This document shows positions 50,124 to 63,200 of a stretch of DNA of 64,000 nucleotides, piece after piece (within the stretch, counting starts at the first letter, position 1; each line of letters begins with the position of its first letter). This DNA is from Cepaea nemoralis (taxonomy: Eukaryota; Mollusca; Gastropoda; Stylommatophora; Helicidae). The translations under genes were made by a program, and so were the position numbers. The notes under the pieces were generated by a model. The model was given only the letters and a program-made list of their open reading frames with translations. It was not told the DNA's origin and made no database searches. Location: assembly GCA_014155875.1 (NCBI GenBank), contig JACEFZ010017823.1, positions 392,501 to 456,500 of the forward strand, read 5' to 3'.

Positions 50124-50241
50124 CAGGACCACAAAGATTGCAAAGAAGCTGTGCAGCGGTTACACCAAATCCAGTGGGTGTCATTGGAATGTGTGGTGCA
50201 AAGATCTCAGACGTAGAATGATACATCGTATACGACGCCAT

Positions 50242-50660
50242 TCACCCTTGTGTTACCGGGGCCTCAAAAGAGAAGTCAAGAATTGTAACACTGTAAACCT
50301 GTTTTCCTTTACGTGTTGAGCACCGTCCAGCCCCCCCCCCCCCCCCCCGCCCTCCCCCTGCTCTTGCCCCTCTGAATAAGCCTCCACAGACGCGGATCAT
50401 CTGGTTTGCTGCACTTCCAACTCGATCTCGTAGAGCCTTCACATAATCAGGCTGGTCATAATCTAGCTCGTCGCCCAAAGCAGAGGCGGCAGCTAGTCTA
50501 TCACCGCGTTCATGTCCTCTCACACCCGTGTGCCCTGGGCAGAAAATCATGATATTCTGTTGGCTTTGGCCTTTTCAAGCGATGCACGCCACTCCATGCG
50601 GGACATTCCAATTTCTATTTTACGTATCGTGCTAAGCGAATCCTACACAAACTTAACATG
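50242..50660 (-). mobile_element. LINE RNase H fragment
   Basis: The - strand reads FCPGHTGVRGHERGDRLAAA, then LDYDQPDYVKALRDRVG, equivalent to FVPGHAGVQGNERADKLAGE and the following ADILNALRE in the 22-kb element. It ends at a C run (50331-50348). Confidence 0.75.
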
Positions 50661-50662
50661 TC

Positions 50663-50780
50663 GTTAGTTAGTTAATTAAGTAGTTAGTTAGGTAGTTAGT
50701 TAGTTAGTTAGGTAACTAATTAGTTAGTTAGTAACTAATTAGTTAGTTAGGTAAGTAGTTAGTTAGTTAGTTAGTTAGTC
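50663..50780. repeat. (TTAG)n microsatellite
   Basis: Imperfect GTTAGTTAG with AATTAG and GGTAAG interruptions, about 118 bp. It lies next to a dispersed repeat (50780-50945) that also follows (TTAG)n at 63083. Confidence 0.93.
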
Positions 50781-51440
50781 CAATGGGAAAAGTGGAACAG
50801 GTATCGGTACAGACAAATCAACAGAAAACGCCAGCATACATGCACTAGGCAGCTGCCAGAATGCCAACACAAAAGTCCGCTACTAAAACAGCAGTTCATC
50901 GCCGACGGAAGCAGCAGTGGCTAGAAATCCAGCAGTTGCATACACATGACTGCATAACATGTCGCTCTGTGCTACCCTCCAGCCATTGTAACACCGCTAT
51001 CGGAAGCACCGTAACAGTCTCCACCTCCAATGTAAGGCTGGTAGTCGTGATATTTTACATTACTCTTTCTTCTGGAATGAAGCTCTAACTACGGGCTCGT
51101 ATTTACTTCGAAAATTTTTACAATCTTCTTCTGGTAGTCTATGTTTAGTTTAGTTTAGTCGTTGGATCAACATCACGGCACACGGTTTAACCCATAAGTG
51201 CTCCGTTTTCCTCCTAACTCAAACCTGAGTCTGGAGAAACTCAGCTCAATGCACGAACTCCGTTGCATCGGCGAGGATCCTGAAATACTTTGGGTAGATT
51301 TTTAACTCGAAATTTTGCCCGGGCAGCGCCGTTAGGCTACTCTTTTTCGATTTCCAACTGCCAAGGGATTTTTTACGTGCGAAAACAATACACACGGGCG
51401 TCCGATCTCACTACCCAGAGACCAGGGAAAATTGGTAATC
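50781..51440 (-). mobile_element. Dispersed LINE-like 3' segments
   Basis: 50810-50945 (GGCAGCTGCCAGAATGCCAA, CACAAAAG, CAGTTCATCG) matches 63245-63340. 51144-51200 begins TTTAGTTTAGTTTAGTCG followed by ATCAACATCACGGCACACGG, matching 63083-63140. In each, a T/A-G tetra- or pentanucleotide run precedes the same sequence, as expected for the reversed 3' tail of a - strand element. Confidence 0.6.
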
Positions 51441-51524
51441 TATGTGTTGATATGTGGCTGAATGTTAAGATATTACTAGCCATTTAATGAGCTTCAAACT
51501 CCTATTCTTAATCTCAACATAACT

Positions 51525-51960
51525 CCCCCGACGTGTCTCCACCTTGCCGTGGTGGGGGAGCTTGCGTGTCCCATCGACCCCATCTGCTTGCCGATGGATA
51601 AAAACTACATATCGGAAAGTTTATGGGATAGGGGCCAGACTAAGAGGACACAACCTGCTGCTCTGCAGGTAGACTGAGGATAGCAGTCAAAAGTTTTAAA
51701 TCAGGCGCACGAAGACAGAAGTTCCTGGTCCGGACAACATCCTAAGGCTCTCTGTCGAGGGTTTAGGCCACAGACCCTCGGATGTGAGAGCCGGGCCGAT
51801 ACCATCTACCGAAAAGGATAGATGAGATACTGAGCACGCTACATGCCCAGTTCTGAAGATTGTTCGAAGGCCCTCAGCTGGGGGATATGAGGGATTCCCG
51901 GATGAGAGGGCCTGGCCGTTTCTCGTTCACTCCTGCACGGAGGTAAGGTGCTGAGCCGGC
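51525..51960 (+). mobile_element. Possible LINE 5' leader segment
   Basis: CGTGTCTCCACCTTGCCGTG, GTGGGGGAGCTTGCGTG and the following GC-rich sequence resemble 5' leaders of invertebrate non-LTR elements as I remember them. No coding start is evident, so this is tentative. Confidence 0.35.
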
Positions 51961-52119
51961 AGCACATGTAGCCTACCTCGTGAGCGAGTACAAAATGGCA
52001 GAAATGTGCCTCAGTCGAATGAAATGGTTACGAAAGCTGTCTGTATCACTCATGGAGAGTGTAGACAAAAGTGGAAAAACGTCTCAATAACAAGAAATGG
52101 AACGCACGGCTAGCGAATC

Positions 52120-52990
52120 CATTGCGTGGTCCGAAGTCAAAAGCAAAAGCTTACCGAGTGGATGTCGCCCGCAGTCTGACCGTTCCTGGTGTGTGCTTGA
52201 GCGACCAGTGGCAAGCGAGATGCCCAACACATGGAAGTGAGGAACTAAAGCAGCCATGAGCAGAACGTCGCAACTCCTTGGGTGAGCCCAGTCTCAGAGC
52301 AATATGTGCCGGCTCTGCAATTATGGAAGCCTCCTTGGATAGCCTTGGATAGGCCCATGGTCTGCCCCTGCCTTCCCTTGAGGGTTAACCGTGATGTCGA
52401 TGATCGTTCTATCTTGACCAGCTGAGATGTGGGCGACATCACAACAATAAGTCTAACGTGGCCTCGAAACCCGAGGGAGGCTAACCTCATTAAAAAATGC
52501 CTGCTGAAGTCGGAAGTGCCGTCCTACGGGTGGCAAACTAAAAATTAGCACTACGCATTTACGCCCGAGTGAAATGTTTCGTCCGAATGTCTCTCGTGCT
52601 AGGAACAGCTCTGACTACCTAGTTTCCGAATGCTGCTCTTGTTCGGAACAGCTCTGACTAGGTAGTTTTCCGAATGTCTGTAGTGCCTGGAACAGCTCTG
52701 AAGGGCGCAACGACAAGCACATGTCCGAAAACTCGCTGAGTGGATACCGTCTGCAGACCTGTCTGGTTTGTGCGGGAACGGCCCGGGGCGAACGAAATGC
52801 CCAATAATTGAAGTGAGGAATTAAAGCAGCCATGAGCAGAACGTGACGATTCCCTCGGTGAGCCCAGCACCAGAGCGTTATGTGTCGGCTCTGCAATTAT
52901 GGAAGCCACCCAGGATGGCGGGAAATGCTATGGACTGCCCCTGCCTTCATTTGAGGGATGACCGTGCAGTCTTCGACTGTTCCAACTTGA
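52120..52990. repeat. Family E repeat in two tandem-like copies
   Basis: 52140-52330 and 52720-52910 share AGTGGATGTCGCCCGCAGTC-like, GTGAGGAACTAAAGCAGCCA, TGAGCAGAACGT, GGCTCTGCAATTATGGAAGC. AACAGCTCTGACTA occurs twice between them, and SINE C-like sequence at 52490-52570. Related to 15770-15930. Confidence 0.7.
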
Positions 52991-53029
52991 CCAGCTGGGA
53001 GGTGGAAAGTACCACAAAAGTGAGTCTCC

Positions 53030-53166
53030 CAGGAATGCTAACTTGGTCAAAAATGCACGCTGAAAGTCGGATGTGTTGGCCTAAGGGTTTCGACCCAAGG
53101 GTGCCTAACCAGACACACCGCAATCACATCTGAAAAAACACTCCGGATGAACGCAAAGAAGAAGAA
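53030..53166 (+). mobile_element. SINE family C with GAA-rich tail
   Basis: CTAACTTGGTCAAAAATGCA, GAAAGTCGGATGTGTTGGCC, CACACCGCAATCACATCTGA, CACTCCGGATGAACGCAAAG, AAGAAGAA. Confidence 0.78.
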
Positions 53167-53174
53167 TCTCAACA

Positions 53175-53560
53175 TAAAATGTGCTCCCAAGAAATGATCT
53201 TGTAAACGCTCCCAAGGCGGCCAGAGGAAACGCTTTAAAGACACTTTGAAAATCTCACTGAAAGCTTTTAGAATTCATCTTGACACCTGGAAGACTGCTG
53301 CTAAAGACCGTAATTCGTGGCGTACATCATTACATAAGGGTGCAGTCACTTGTGAAGCAACAAGGACTGCAAGAGCTGTGAAGAAAAGGCTGGACAGAAA
53401 AACCACTGCAGGAGATCCTCCTCCTGGAACGCCAAGCATTCTTTGCCCACATTGTCAAACAACATTTCGAGCCAAAATAGGCCTTATCAGCCAATTTAGA
53501 ACTCACGGCTCCATACTTTCAACCCCACTGGATGAAATGAATGGTCATCGTCATTCTTGA
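53175..53560 (+). mobile_element. LINE 3' end with C2H2-type finger
   Basis: Frame reads GGQRKRFKDTLKISLKAFRI, HLDTWKTAAKDRNSWRTSLH, KGAVTCEATRTARAV, then CPHCQTTFRAKIGLISQFRT H and a stop. The KGAVTCE block and the CPHC...F..IGLI....RTH finger mark the C-terminus of a LINE protein. In the finger, Gln replaces the usual first His. One stop lies just upstream of the quoted start. Follows a SINE directly. Confidence 0.82.
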
Positions 53561-54335
53561 TGGACAAACAAAACAACACACACTAAGTGCTAATGAGCGA
53601 GTGAATTGACCATGACTTCACCACGACCGCTAACAGTTTCTGGTCAAAAAGATGTATAAATCAATTAACAAAAATTTCAGCGTTGAAGAGCTTCTTTTTT
53701 TATTACCAATCAGTAGAAAACTGGTAAATAACTGAAAGCAGCTATATAAATATAAAAGTAATAATCGGCAATGTAAATATATTGCCATATATGAATATAA
53801 GATATATGACGATTTATAAAATACTTACAACATTAATTGTATATAAATCATATATGTGTACACAATTATATGTATTTCTCTTTATATTAAGCATAAGCCA
53901 CACACAAGCAAACACACACATATACATATTTGTATCACTTTATATGAAATAAATATACACAGATATATGTTAAAAAATGATTACATTCAAGAGGATCGGT
54001 TACATTGCAATAGGTTATACCACAAGCTTTCTCGGCCACCCTATGCAGTTGCCTAGAGCCAAGAGGATTGCACAATGTACGAACTCCGTACCTTCATCAA
54101 ATACACTCCAGGGGTCTAGAACAGATTACACACGTGATTTGAACAACGGAGTCCGAAAAGAACCCATGACCTTCAGCAGGCGAGGAAGTCGATTTGACCA
54201 CCTCGCAACTGATGCTCTCCGACAGCATGCATCAGTTCGTCACTGACACCTTTGAGTGCCATGGCAAAAGATTGGCAAGAATCTTCTCTGACTGTCTTCC
54301 TCTATCTATCTTTCCAGTTGTCACACATTTTCCGT
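53561..54335. other. AT-rich spacer
   Basis: TATA-rich sequence from 53640 to 53980 and mixed sequence after it. Nothing recognised. Confidence 0.45.
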
Positions 54336-54337
54336 AA

Positions 54338-54625
54338 GGAGGTCAGCATGGCCTAATGGATAAGACATCCGGTGAACTGATGCTGAGGTAGCGGGTTCAA
54401 CCCCTACACTGGTCAGTTGGAGTAACATGTTGACCTTTCGCCCTTAACTTGGAGACGTAAATTAAAAGTACCTCTGAAGTCGGAGTGGGTTCGCCTGATG
54501 GCGAGGGACACTGGTAATAGGGAAAGCTAATCAAAACGCAAAATTCAGTCCAGTGCTGCTAGAAGTAGTGTGGATGGACTACGCTTGAGTTCAAAGTGAG
54601 CGAGCGCAAAAACAAAAAGAAAAGC
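54338..54625 (+). mobile_element. tRNA-derived SINE family B
   Basis: Head GTCAGCATGGCCTAATGGAT with A box TGGCCTAATGG and B box GCGGGTTCAACCCC, resembling an Arg-type tRNA but without a sound cloverleaf. Body GAAGTCGGAGTGGGTTCGCC, GGACACTGGTAATAGGGA, and tail GTGTGGATGGACTACGCTTG, AGTTCAAAGTGAGCGAGCGC then A-rich. Same structure at 58507-58795. Confidence 0.85.
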
Positions 54626-54949
54626 ATGAAAAATAGCTAACCATCATAATTTAACCCAACATGAAAACTGAAAGAGAAGTGTAACTGCAGCAACAAACAT
54701 GTGAACACTGTCACGCCCATTAAGAATACTGTACAATGGTGCAAAGTGTATAGCTTCTATTTTGGTTATCACATTATAGCCCAAGCAAAGGCAAGATTTC
54801 AAAAGATAAACAATATACATATGTTGACAGTGTATTTTTGTCACTCGAGGTGTTGAAAAGAGTTCTTAAGAGTTTTATTGAGTCAGTCCTGATATACAGA
54901 TGCAAATCATGGACAATTAGCACGCAAATGAGAAATTATATTTAAATTG

Positions 54950-55240
54950 CGCAGATAGTTTTATAGATAAACGATGAGAATACGTGCGCGGATAGAAAGA
55001 GCAACCCACAAAGAGAACTGGTTGCTCGTTTCAGAAGAAGACAATCCAGATTATTTGGGCACGTCATGAGAAGGGCAAATCTAGAGTATGTCTTCACAAC
55101 GGGCAAGTCGGAGGGTAAGAGAGGCAAGAAACAACCAACCGAGGAGATGCTGGGCAGTTTGGCATCATGGCTTGGAGGCATGTCAGTTTTAGAAATGATT
55201 AGCAGCACAAGAGGCAGAAGGCTGTAGACAGAAATGATCA
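54950..55240 (+). mobile_element. LINE 3' end just beyond the docking-protein gene
   Basis: Open stretch RRRQSRLFGHVMRRANLEYV, FTTGKSEGKRGKKQPTEEML, GSLASWLGGMSVLEMISSTR, GRRL and stop. Same family as 18690-19066, opposite to the neighbouring gene and ending about 50 bases from its stop codon, so it may lie in that gene's 3' untranslated region. Confidence 0.8.
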
Positions 55241-55287
55241 CCAACGCCACACAGTATGGACTATAAGATTATTTTATGTAACTAAAT

Positions 55288-57298
55288 CTAGTAAAAGTGT
55301 CTAAACTGCTGACACTGCTTCACTAGATTTGGTGCATGATATGGTTGAACGTAAGTATCCTGGGTTTGTGTTCCTGGAAATGCCAACGTCTCCAGCCCAC
55401 CCGCGAAGAAAGTAGCAGTGTTACTCATACCATTCATGCTGGTAGTTGTATTCCTGCGGCAACTGTCTGAATTATCCGTCATAGCAATGTAATCATTCTG
55501 AGTGTACTGAACAACGTTTGGTAGGAGACAAGCAATGTCTCTACCTTTCTGATTCTGATCACCCGCGAAAGAGATTTTCGAAAGAGTGACTGTTTCGTCA
55601 TTTCCCATGTGCCCAATGCTCCAACAGTCTAGTGTATCGAAGCCATTATCGTAATGGTGGACCTTGGAATTTGGCCTGCTTTCTGGTTTTAGACTAGACA
55701 TGGCCAGTGTGTCACTGGCTAGTGCGGATGAGAAATTGGATTGCGGCGTGTAGATTTCAGAGCTGTTGGATAAGGAAGTTGCAATTGTTGTTAGCTCCCC
55801 AGGGACACACGGATGTACTGCAACGTTAGCATTGTCCAGAAAGAAGCTGATAAGAGGATCAACCTGGTTGTTGTTAACAGCGCTGGTCGCGAGGGTAGGT
55901 TTGGCAGTTTCTGCTTCAGGCCTGCCCCGTGTTTCTCTCCTGTTTGTCAAATTTTGTAGGCAAGGCTTGGATCTGGTCGACACCTGTAGTTCTCTGTCTG
56001 TTGTGAAGTCATCGAAACAATAAAATGGCTTTTCTGGAGTTACACCGGAAGAATAACACCTGACACAGGCGGTATCTTGAAGAAGTTCATTGGCGGCAAT
56101 TACACACGAGCAGGAGTTTAAAATTAAACGTTCAGTACTGGGTGATTTTGTTAGACATTTGGATTCTCTGTTAGATCTTTCACCCCCACAAGCACCACAG
56201 ATAGTATGCCCTGAAGCAGCACACGACATTTCTACATTAACATTTACAAGGTGACTTCTTGTTCTAGTGTTAGTCTCATTTGAGTTATATTTCTCAGTTC
56301 GGTTGAAAAGAGACCTTGTGTCAACGCCCGAGACCTTCTTGTGGGCTGTGCAGGACGTGCAGCTGATGGATGGAGGTCGGGCTGGTAGAGCTGGAGGAAT
56401 ATCTGGTTCTTGTTCTTGATTAATGTTTCTCAGTGCAGCATCCAGCTCATCCAGCTCCTCGTACTCATGCTCAAAAGCGTCCTGCGCGGCATGTTCTCCC
56501 TGGGGAGTCAGAGAATCGCGTACACGGCTGGGCTGATTTTCGTTGAAATCGAAATCTGGGCTGTACTGCATGTCCATCCATAGAAGATGGTCACTGGGTG
56601 CAGATATCATCGATGAGATGGCCGAATCTATGTCTGTTGTTTTGTCATTGTTCGCTGATTCAAACCGCCAAGGTTCCTGGCCATACCTAGCTTTTATTGC
56701 AGCAACTACCGTGGACACTGAGCGCAGTCTCCGAACGTCAATTTCTGGTGATTCACAAGTTAGTGAATGCTTGTCTGTAATGATACCTTGGTCTGCCATC
56801 GTTCTTTTCATTCCATTGCCACCTTTCATGCTTTCGGAAGACCCGATTGTATGTTCCAAAACACTGTTTTCGTTTGTTGCGAAAATTTCGCACTTGCAGC
56901 CATCATTGTACTTACAGAGCGCGTTACAACCGTGTACCTTCTGTCCAGTTTTGCTGTGCAATGTTTCTTCTGCTTGTACATGACTTGTTAAATACAGAAC
57001 CTGATCAGCTAGCAGGCTCTGCTTCATTGATGGAGACTTCTGGTTAGTTGTTGAACTGCAACTCTCTGAGCATGACCGGTTCCGTACAGACGACGACAAC
57101 ACTGTGTGGTTATTAAGGAGCGTGTCAAGGCTTCTGTCATCCCGTGTAATGCCCAGCTTTCTTGATCTTGGATGGACAATGCCTCCCGTTTGCTCTTTCA
57201 GTGCTACGGCTAGTGACACCGACTGTTTAATAGCGCACATAATATTGTATGAGTCGTCTGACTGAAAGCGAAGAGAAGTTTGTCCGGTTGGGGAGTTC
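55288..57298 (-). CDS. Docking protein last exon (PTB end and long tail)
   Basis: Acceptor TATCTTTCACAG before 57298, then 669 codons to the stop at 55288. The first 35 residues (NSPTGQTSLRFQSDDSYNIM to SLAVAL) finish the PTB helix. The rest is polar and probably disordered, with Cys-rich patches (CNALCKYNDGCKCE, CGACGG) in addition to the Tyr and Pro motifs. It is a single uninterrupted exon in a repeat-riddled region, which argues for selection on the reading frame. Confidence 0.92.
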
Positions 57299-60200
57299 CT
57301 GTGAAAGATAAAGTTTAATTAAAATGACAAAGTCCTGCAAAGAGCATGCATAAAGTAAGAAATATATAAAGTAAGAAATGCATAAAGTAAAAAATACATA
57401 AAGTAAGAAATATATAAATTAGGAAATAAATAAATAAGGAAATAAATAAAGTAAAAAATACATAAAGTAAGAAATACATACAGTCATTCATTCATTCAGT
57501 AGCATGTCCTTTGCAGAACCTCGCTCCCATAAACCTTTCGGAAAACCTCTCGATCATAAGCAAGACGTCCCGCATCTGATACACCCATCAGGAGATCATC
57601 CGCCACATTCTGCACCCATCTTCTCTTTGGCCTTCCTCTTCCTCTCTTCCCAGGCATATACTCCTCCATTATTGTTCTCTCCATACTTTCGTGACGTTTC
57701 AAGTGACCGAAATATTTCAATTTTCTTTGTTTTACATACAGTAAAGAATGCATAAAGTAGGTAATACATAAAGTAAGAAATACATAAAGTAAAATAAACA
57801 TAAAGAAAAAAATACATAAAGTAAGAAATACATAAAGTATGAAATAAATAAAGTAAAAAATACATAAAGTAAGAAATATATAAAGTAAAAATGCATAAAT
57901 TAGGAAATACATAAAGTAAGAAATACATAAAGTACAACATACGTAAAGTAAAAAATATATAAATTAAGAAATACATAAAGTAAGAAATGCATAAATAAAA
58001 AATACATACAGTAAGAAATGCATAAAGTAAAAAAATACATAAAGTAACAAATAATAAAGTAAGAAATGCATACAGTAAAAAATACCTAAAGCAAGAAATA
58101 CATAAAGTAAGAAATACATAATGTAAGAAATACTTAAAACATGAAATACATAAAGCAATGAAGAAATCTGTCAAAATCTATAAAATACATGAGATACAAT
58201 TAAAATGCAACTTACGGTCCACTCTCTATAACTAGTACCGACTTCTGTCCAGTGACAGGGCTCTTCTCCATCCGAAACCGTTTGAGGGTATTCAGTGCCC
58301 AGGTGACCACAAGCTTGTCCTCCAGGTCCCTCAGGCTGATGCAGACAGGGGAAATAGACACGGTGAACTCTCCCGACAAATTCCAGCTACTCGAGTGATC
58401 GTCTGAGGACACTCTCACCCTGTAGTCACCTAGCAGACAGGAAGCGTCCAATGAATATATTAACTAGATGTATGCATGGCCAACTTCAAAGAGTATCAAA
58501 CAAACACAGGAGACCAGCATGGCCGAATGGATAAGAACGCGCCTTTTTAAACATCCGGTGTGCCGGTGCTGAGGTAGCGAGTTCAACCCCTACACCAGAC
58601 AGTTGGACTAAAATGTTGACTTATCGTCCTTGACTTGGGAACGTAAATTACCAGTAACTTTGAAGTTGCAATGGGTTCGCCTGATTGTGAGGAGCACTCA
58701 TAATAGGGACAACTAATCCACACGCAAAATTTAGTCCAGCACTACTAGAAGTAGTGTGTATGGACTACGCTTGAGTACAAAGCAAAAAAAAAAGCTCCGT
58801 AGCAGTTTCCTGTTATGGGTCTGTGAGGTGATAGCGCCATCTACATTCTGTAGGGATGAGAGCAAGGAGGAATAAGTGGCCAATCTGTCCCTCACTTTGG
58901 CAAGAGACGAGCACAAGCGTCGAATGCGCGTCTGACAGCGCCCGTGACACTTCATGTTATCAGCTTCGCTAGCGGTCCCGCCATCAGTATCAAAGTGCAG
59001 TCATTAATGAGCTTGTAACTATTCTTTGTTAGTTTCTTCTTTCTACTTCTTTCTTTCTTATATTTGAAACAGTCTCGTCGGGTTTAGTGAGTTGCATTTT
59101 CTTTTGAGGGGATTGAAAGCAAACCCCCGCATTTAGTATATACTGTTGTGATTTATTAAGCAATTTAAGTTCAGTAGTTTGCCATTGATTTCTGAACGAC
59201 CAACGTCTAATACAATCAAAATCAACACAAAGCGATCTACTTCGAATGCTCGACTCGGTGTGTCGGGGAATTATGAAACTGGGCGTGTCACTATCACCCA
59301 AGCCACAGACGCCGGTTAGCATTGCCTTTTGTTTGCATTTGTTTGGTAAGGTCATATACTCATATCGGGGGCCAAGAATCTCGGAGCGAGTTTCCATTGT
59401 TTGACCATGGTCTCAATATGGGTACATATCTAATGTCCAGTTTTCATTTTGCTAAACAGATGCAATGTTAGTCTCTAATGACTGTTTTTATAATTATATC
59501 TATATTTAGGGCAAAGGTGGTGAAGGACAAAGCGTGAGGGACAGTATCTCACAGCAGCCATATCCCAAGGGATAAAACCATTTGGTTCCCATCTCTTTAC
59601 CTAGCCCATGAATGGCTCCACGAATACCGCTTGTGTACGACGGTGGCCACACCACGATCAACAGTCTCGGCTGACTGGCTAAACTACATGAGTGAAGTAG
59701 GGGTGATATCCTACTAAGGAAATGTCTCTCTCTAGTACACAAAGACTGGGACTGTGAACAAGACGGGTGAATCTACATAAATCAACGGCTATGCAAGCGA
59801 AACAGCACAGCAAAGCGTGTGGCACACAGGCGTGTTCAGGACACAAATGTGTACATGGCTGGCCATCGCGGAAGAGATTGGAACATCACCACATAATATC
59901 CCAAAGACAGCAATGAGACTGTAACAATTAACAACGTATTAAAAATGAGCAAATGTTACATATATTCAACACTATTATATGGCGTGGAAGCCTGGGCACT
60001 GAGCAAACAATTAGAAAGTCGAATAGAGGCCCTGGAGATGTGAATATACAGAAGAATATGTCGTATGTCATAGAAATAAAAGCAATCAAATATAGATGTT
60101 CTAGAAAAACTTGGAGTCAAAAGAGAGAATGAAAGAAATAACAAGAGAGGCAAGTGAAATATTTCGGCCACGCTAAAAGACTCACGTTTATAAAAACCAT

Positions 60201-63200
60201 ACTGGAGGGTAAGGTTGAAGGCAAGCGAGCAAGAGGTTAGTTAGTTAGTCTTTTCTCTTGAGCCTAAGGCGGCACATAGGGCAGAAATCATCACTCTTCG
60301 TGCCTGGCGGTTCGCTGCTACCTGTTGTAGATCTTGGATGTTTACTTGGCCGTTGAATGAGCCTTCTCTGATGATGGTTCTACGCAGGGTCTCTCTTGGT
60401 CTTCCCCGTTTTCTTTTCCCTACCGGTACCATATGAGGGCTTAGTAGGGAAGTCTTGTTCATTCTGAGTACATGGCCGATGTAGTTCCAACGGCGTTTTC
60501 TATAAAATCGGATACACTATCTTGCTTAGTCTCTTGTCTTATTTGCGTATTGGTTGAGGAGCAAGCGCACTGGCTTTTTTTGAGCAAGAGGTAGACAACG
60601 ATAAAAGTGAGAAGATAACATAAAGAGATGGATCAACATCAATCTGACAGAATATACAGTCAGGGCGAGAGACAGACTGTATTGGGGATATATTGCAGCC
60701 AACCTTAATTGTGGAGACGGTACCTGATTGATTGATTGTTAGGGCAACATTGTAGAGTGAAAAATAGAACAAGATATGATTGTTGGAAACACCCGGTGTC
60801 AGCAACGAAAAAAAAAAATATCAACATCAATCCATCTCTTCTTGACCGTTACCAAAGTACCAAGCTGGACGGATGGGAACATTCCTAACAGTAAGATCAA
60901 CACCACAATATAAGGATACAATATTTTGACTTTTATTTATAACCCAAGCCAGTGCCGACCTCCCTGGCCAAGGAGTTAACGACGTTGTTCGTAATCCCGT
61001 GGGGAAAACAGCTGCGCGAGATTCGGCGACGCTGGTAACTTACGGGGGTATGTGAGGCGGTCGTTTAGAAAGCAATGGCAAACTACTGAACGTAAAACTT
61101 GCCTAGTACATCAACAGCAGATGAAAAATGCTGGTGTTAACTGCAACGTCCTGTTAGGGATATGCAACACAAAAAAGCCAGTGCGCATGCGCTGTAACAT
61201 GGTTACATTCTAAAATATCTTTAACACGCGGCATTCCAGTCTCGGTCTTTCACATCCCGCTAGTTGCTAGGCTTGGAGAAGCGCAAGAGAGCTCTACAAA
61301 ACAATCCACGTGGAGACGGCACTTTGGTAACAGTCAAGGAAACATATTTCTACACCAACCACACCCAATGGATGCAAACCTGTCTCGGGTCCAAGACGGT
61401 CTGAACGTCAAACATTGGATTTAAAGAGTTAAAACTTCAAGTATTCCATAGAATTTTAATCAAACAATCAATTAATCAACCAGTCAATGAAGCAGCCCAT
61501 CAACCAACTATCCAGCCAATCAGCCAACCCACTAACTAGCCAATCAATTAACCAATCAACCAACGAACCTTTCGATGCCAGAATCTCTTCCGGCAAGAAG
61601 ATCTGCTGCAAGGTCAGAATCCAGCTGTATGTCTCCTCCAGGGTGGAGCCACTCATGACCAGAACTGGCTGACTCTCCACAACCTCAAAGGCATACTGGT
61701 GTGTGGTGGACTTCGTCTGCTGGACGACAGTCACGTTTTCAAGTACAAACGTCATCTTGTCCAAGCTGTTACTCTGCCATTTTGTTTCGTTGTCGTACAA
61801 GTCAAGTTTTGCAACGTACTCATTACTGGATAAGTTGCTCATTTGGGTCAGCACTGCCCACCGGCGTTTCCAGGTCTGTTGTTGATGTGGAGGAAGTAGG
61901 GAGAACATAATTAAAGTGCAGTTTAACATAGCAGATCTCTATACGTCATGTAAGCTTGCTTGTGTTCGCTGGCTTGAGCTCCAACGCAAAGTCCTGTATT
62001 CGTCGGATGAAGGCACCCTGTTGTCCAACATCAGTGTGATGTCATACAGGACCTGAGTTTTGCGTGAGTATCCGTTGTCCCATGTCTGGCTTATTGGTGT
62101 GCAGACTGGTGGTTCCTCGCCGTACAGGCAGACACTCTCCGACTTCGGAGGAATCGGCGATCCTACTGACTTTAGCCAGGACCCCGAAAGGACCTGTTGC
62201 CCAGGACGCTCGACGAGGACGCGTCAATAGGTCTTGGCCAGTATATAACCCGGCCCTAGTGCCTTGGAAACACCTCTGCGTCCCGTCATGTAAGCAAAAA
62301 GCAAAGAATCTTTTTAAACGTTTTATTGTGCTGTACTAAGTACTCTGTTTTATCGCAGGGAAGCCTGGTCAACTTACACCAAGAGAAACGTTTAAACATC
62401 TTTCATATGCGGTGTCTGCGAAGAATACTTGGTATTAAATGGCAAGGCAAAATCACAAATACCGAAGTATTGGAAAGATCAGGTTGTGTGACGCTTCGTT
62501 ACATGCTCAGTCTTCGCAGACTTAGATGGATAGGACACATTAGGAGGATGGATGACGGTAGAATACCAAAGGGTATCTTTTTTTTATTTGGTGAATTACA
62601 GATGGGTAGGGTCGGCATCTACTAAGATACAAAGATGTGTGTAAGCGGGACATGATTGATACAGGCATTGATAATGCACATTGAGACTTTGGGAGCAAGT
62701 CATCGCTGTTGCGTGGAGGGCAACGATAGGAAATGGAATAAAGACAAAGGAGAAAATTATTGCAGGCAGGAAGTCGTCGCTGTTGCGTGGAGGGCAACGA
62801 TCAGAAATGGAATAAAGACAAAGGAGAAAATGATTGCGGGCAGGTCACACACTGAGCGTGTGAGACGTAAGATAGCGCGTGATGGTGGAAATGACCATGA
62901 TTTCACATGCATCCACTGTGGATGAACATTTACAGCGCAAATTGGTCTGATAAGTCACATTCGCTACCGCCATGGGTTGTAGTTATTATTAAGCCTTTTT
63001 GAAGCACAATGTAACAAACTATCGTCTGTCAAGACGGCAAGGTGCAAGAAGAATTGTGTTGTAGTGGGCATGTGGTGATAGACCAATGTTAGTTAGTTAG
63101 TTAGTTAGTTAGTTAGTCGTGGTTCCAACTTCACGGCAACGGGTCGTCCCCATATTGCTCCGTTCCTGTGCCAGTGAATATCACATAAATTGCTCCTCAC

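Noticed and set aside
43064..50143. Giant - strand ORF of over 2300 codons as a repeat-protein gene
   Set aside because: It is the stop-free reading of a 46-bp satellite; all three - frames are open, indels do not disturb it, and there is no domain or conserved frame.
54343..54420. tRNA-Arg gene
   Set aside because: A and B boxes are present but the acceptor and anticodon stems do not pair, and it continues into a SINE body repeated at 58507.
55766..57047. + strand ORFs opposite the docking-protein last exon
   Set aside because: Shadows of the 669-codon exon, which has domain and splice support.
57596..58174. 192-codon hydrophobic protein
   Set aside because: Translation of the 16-bp intronic repeat joined to a LINE tail.
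61930..62310. Solo LTR of a retrotransposon
   Set aside because: A TATA-like core is present but no terminal dinucleotides, target duplication or second copy could be shown.
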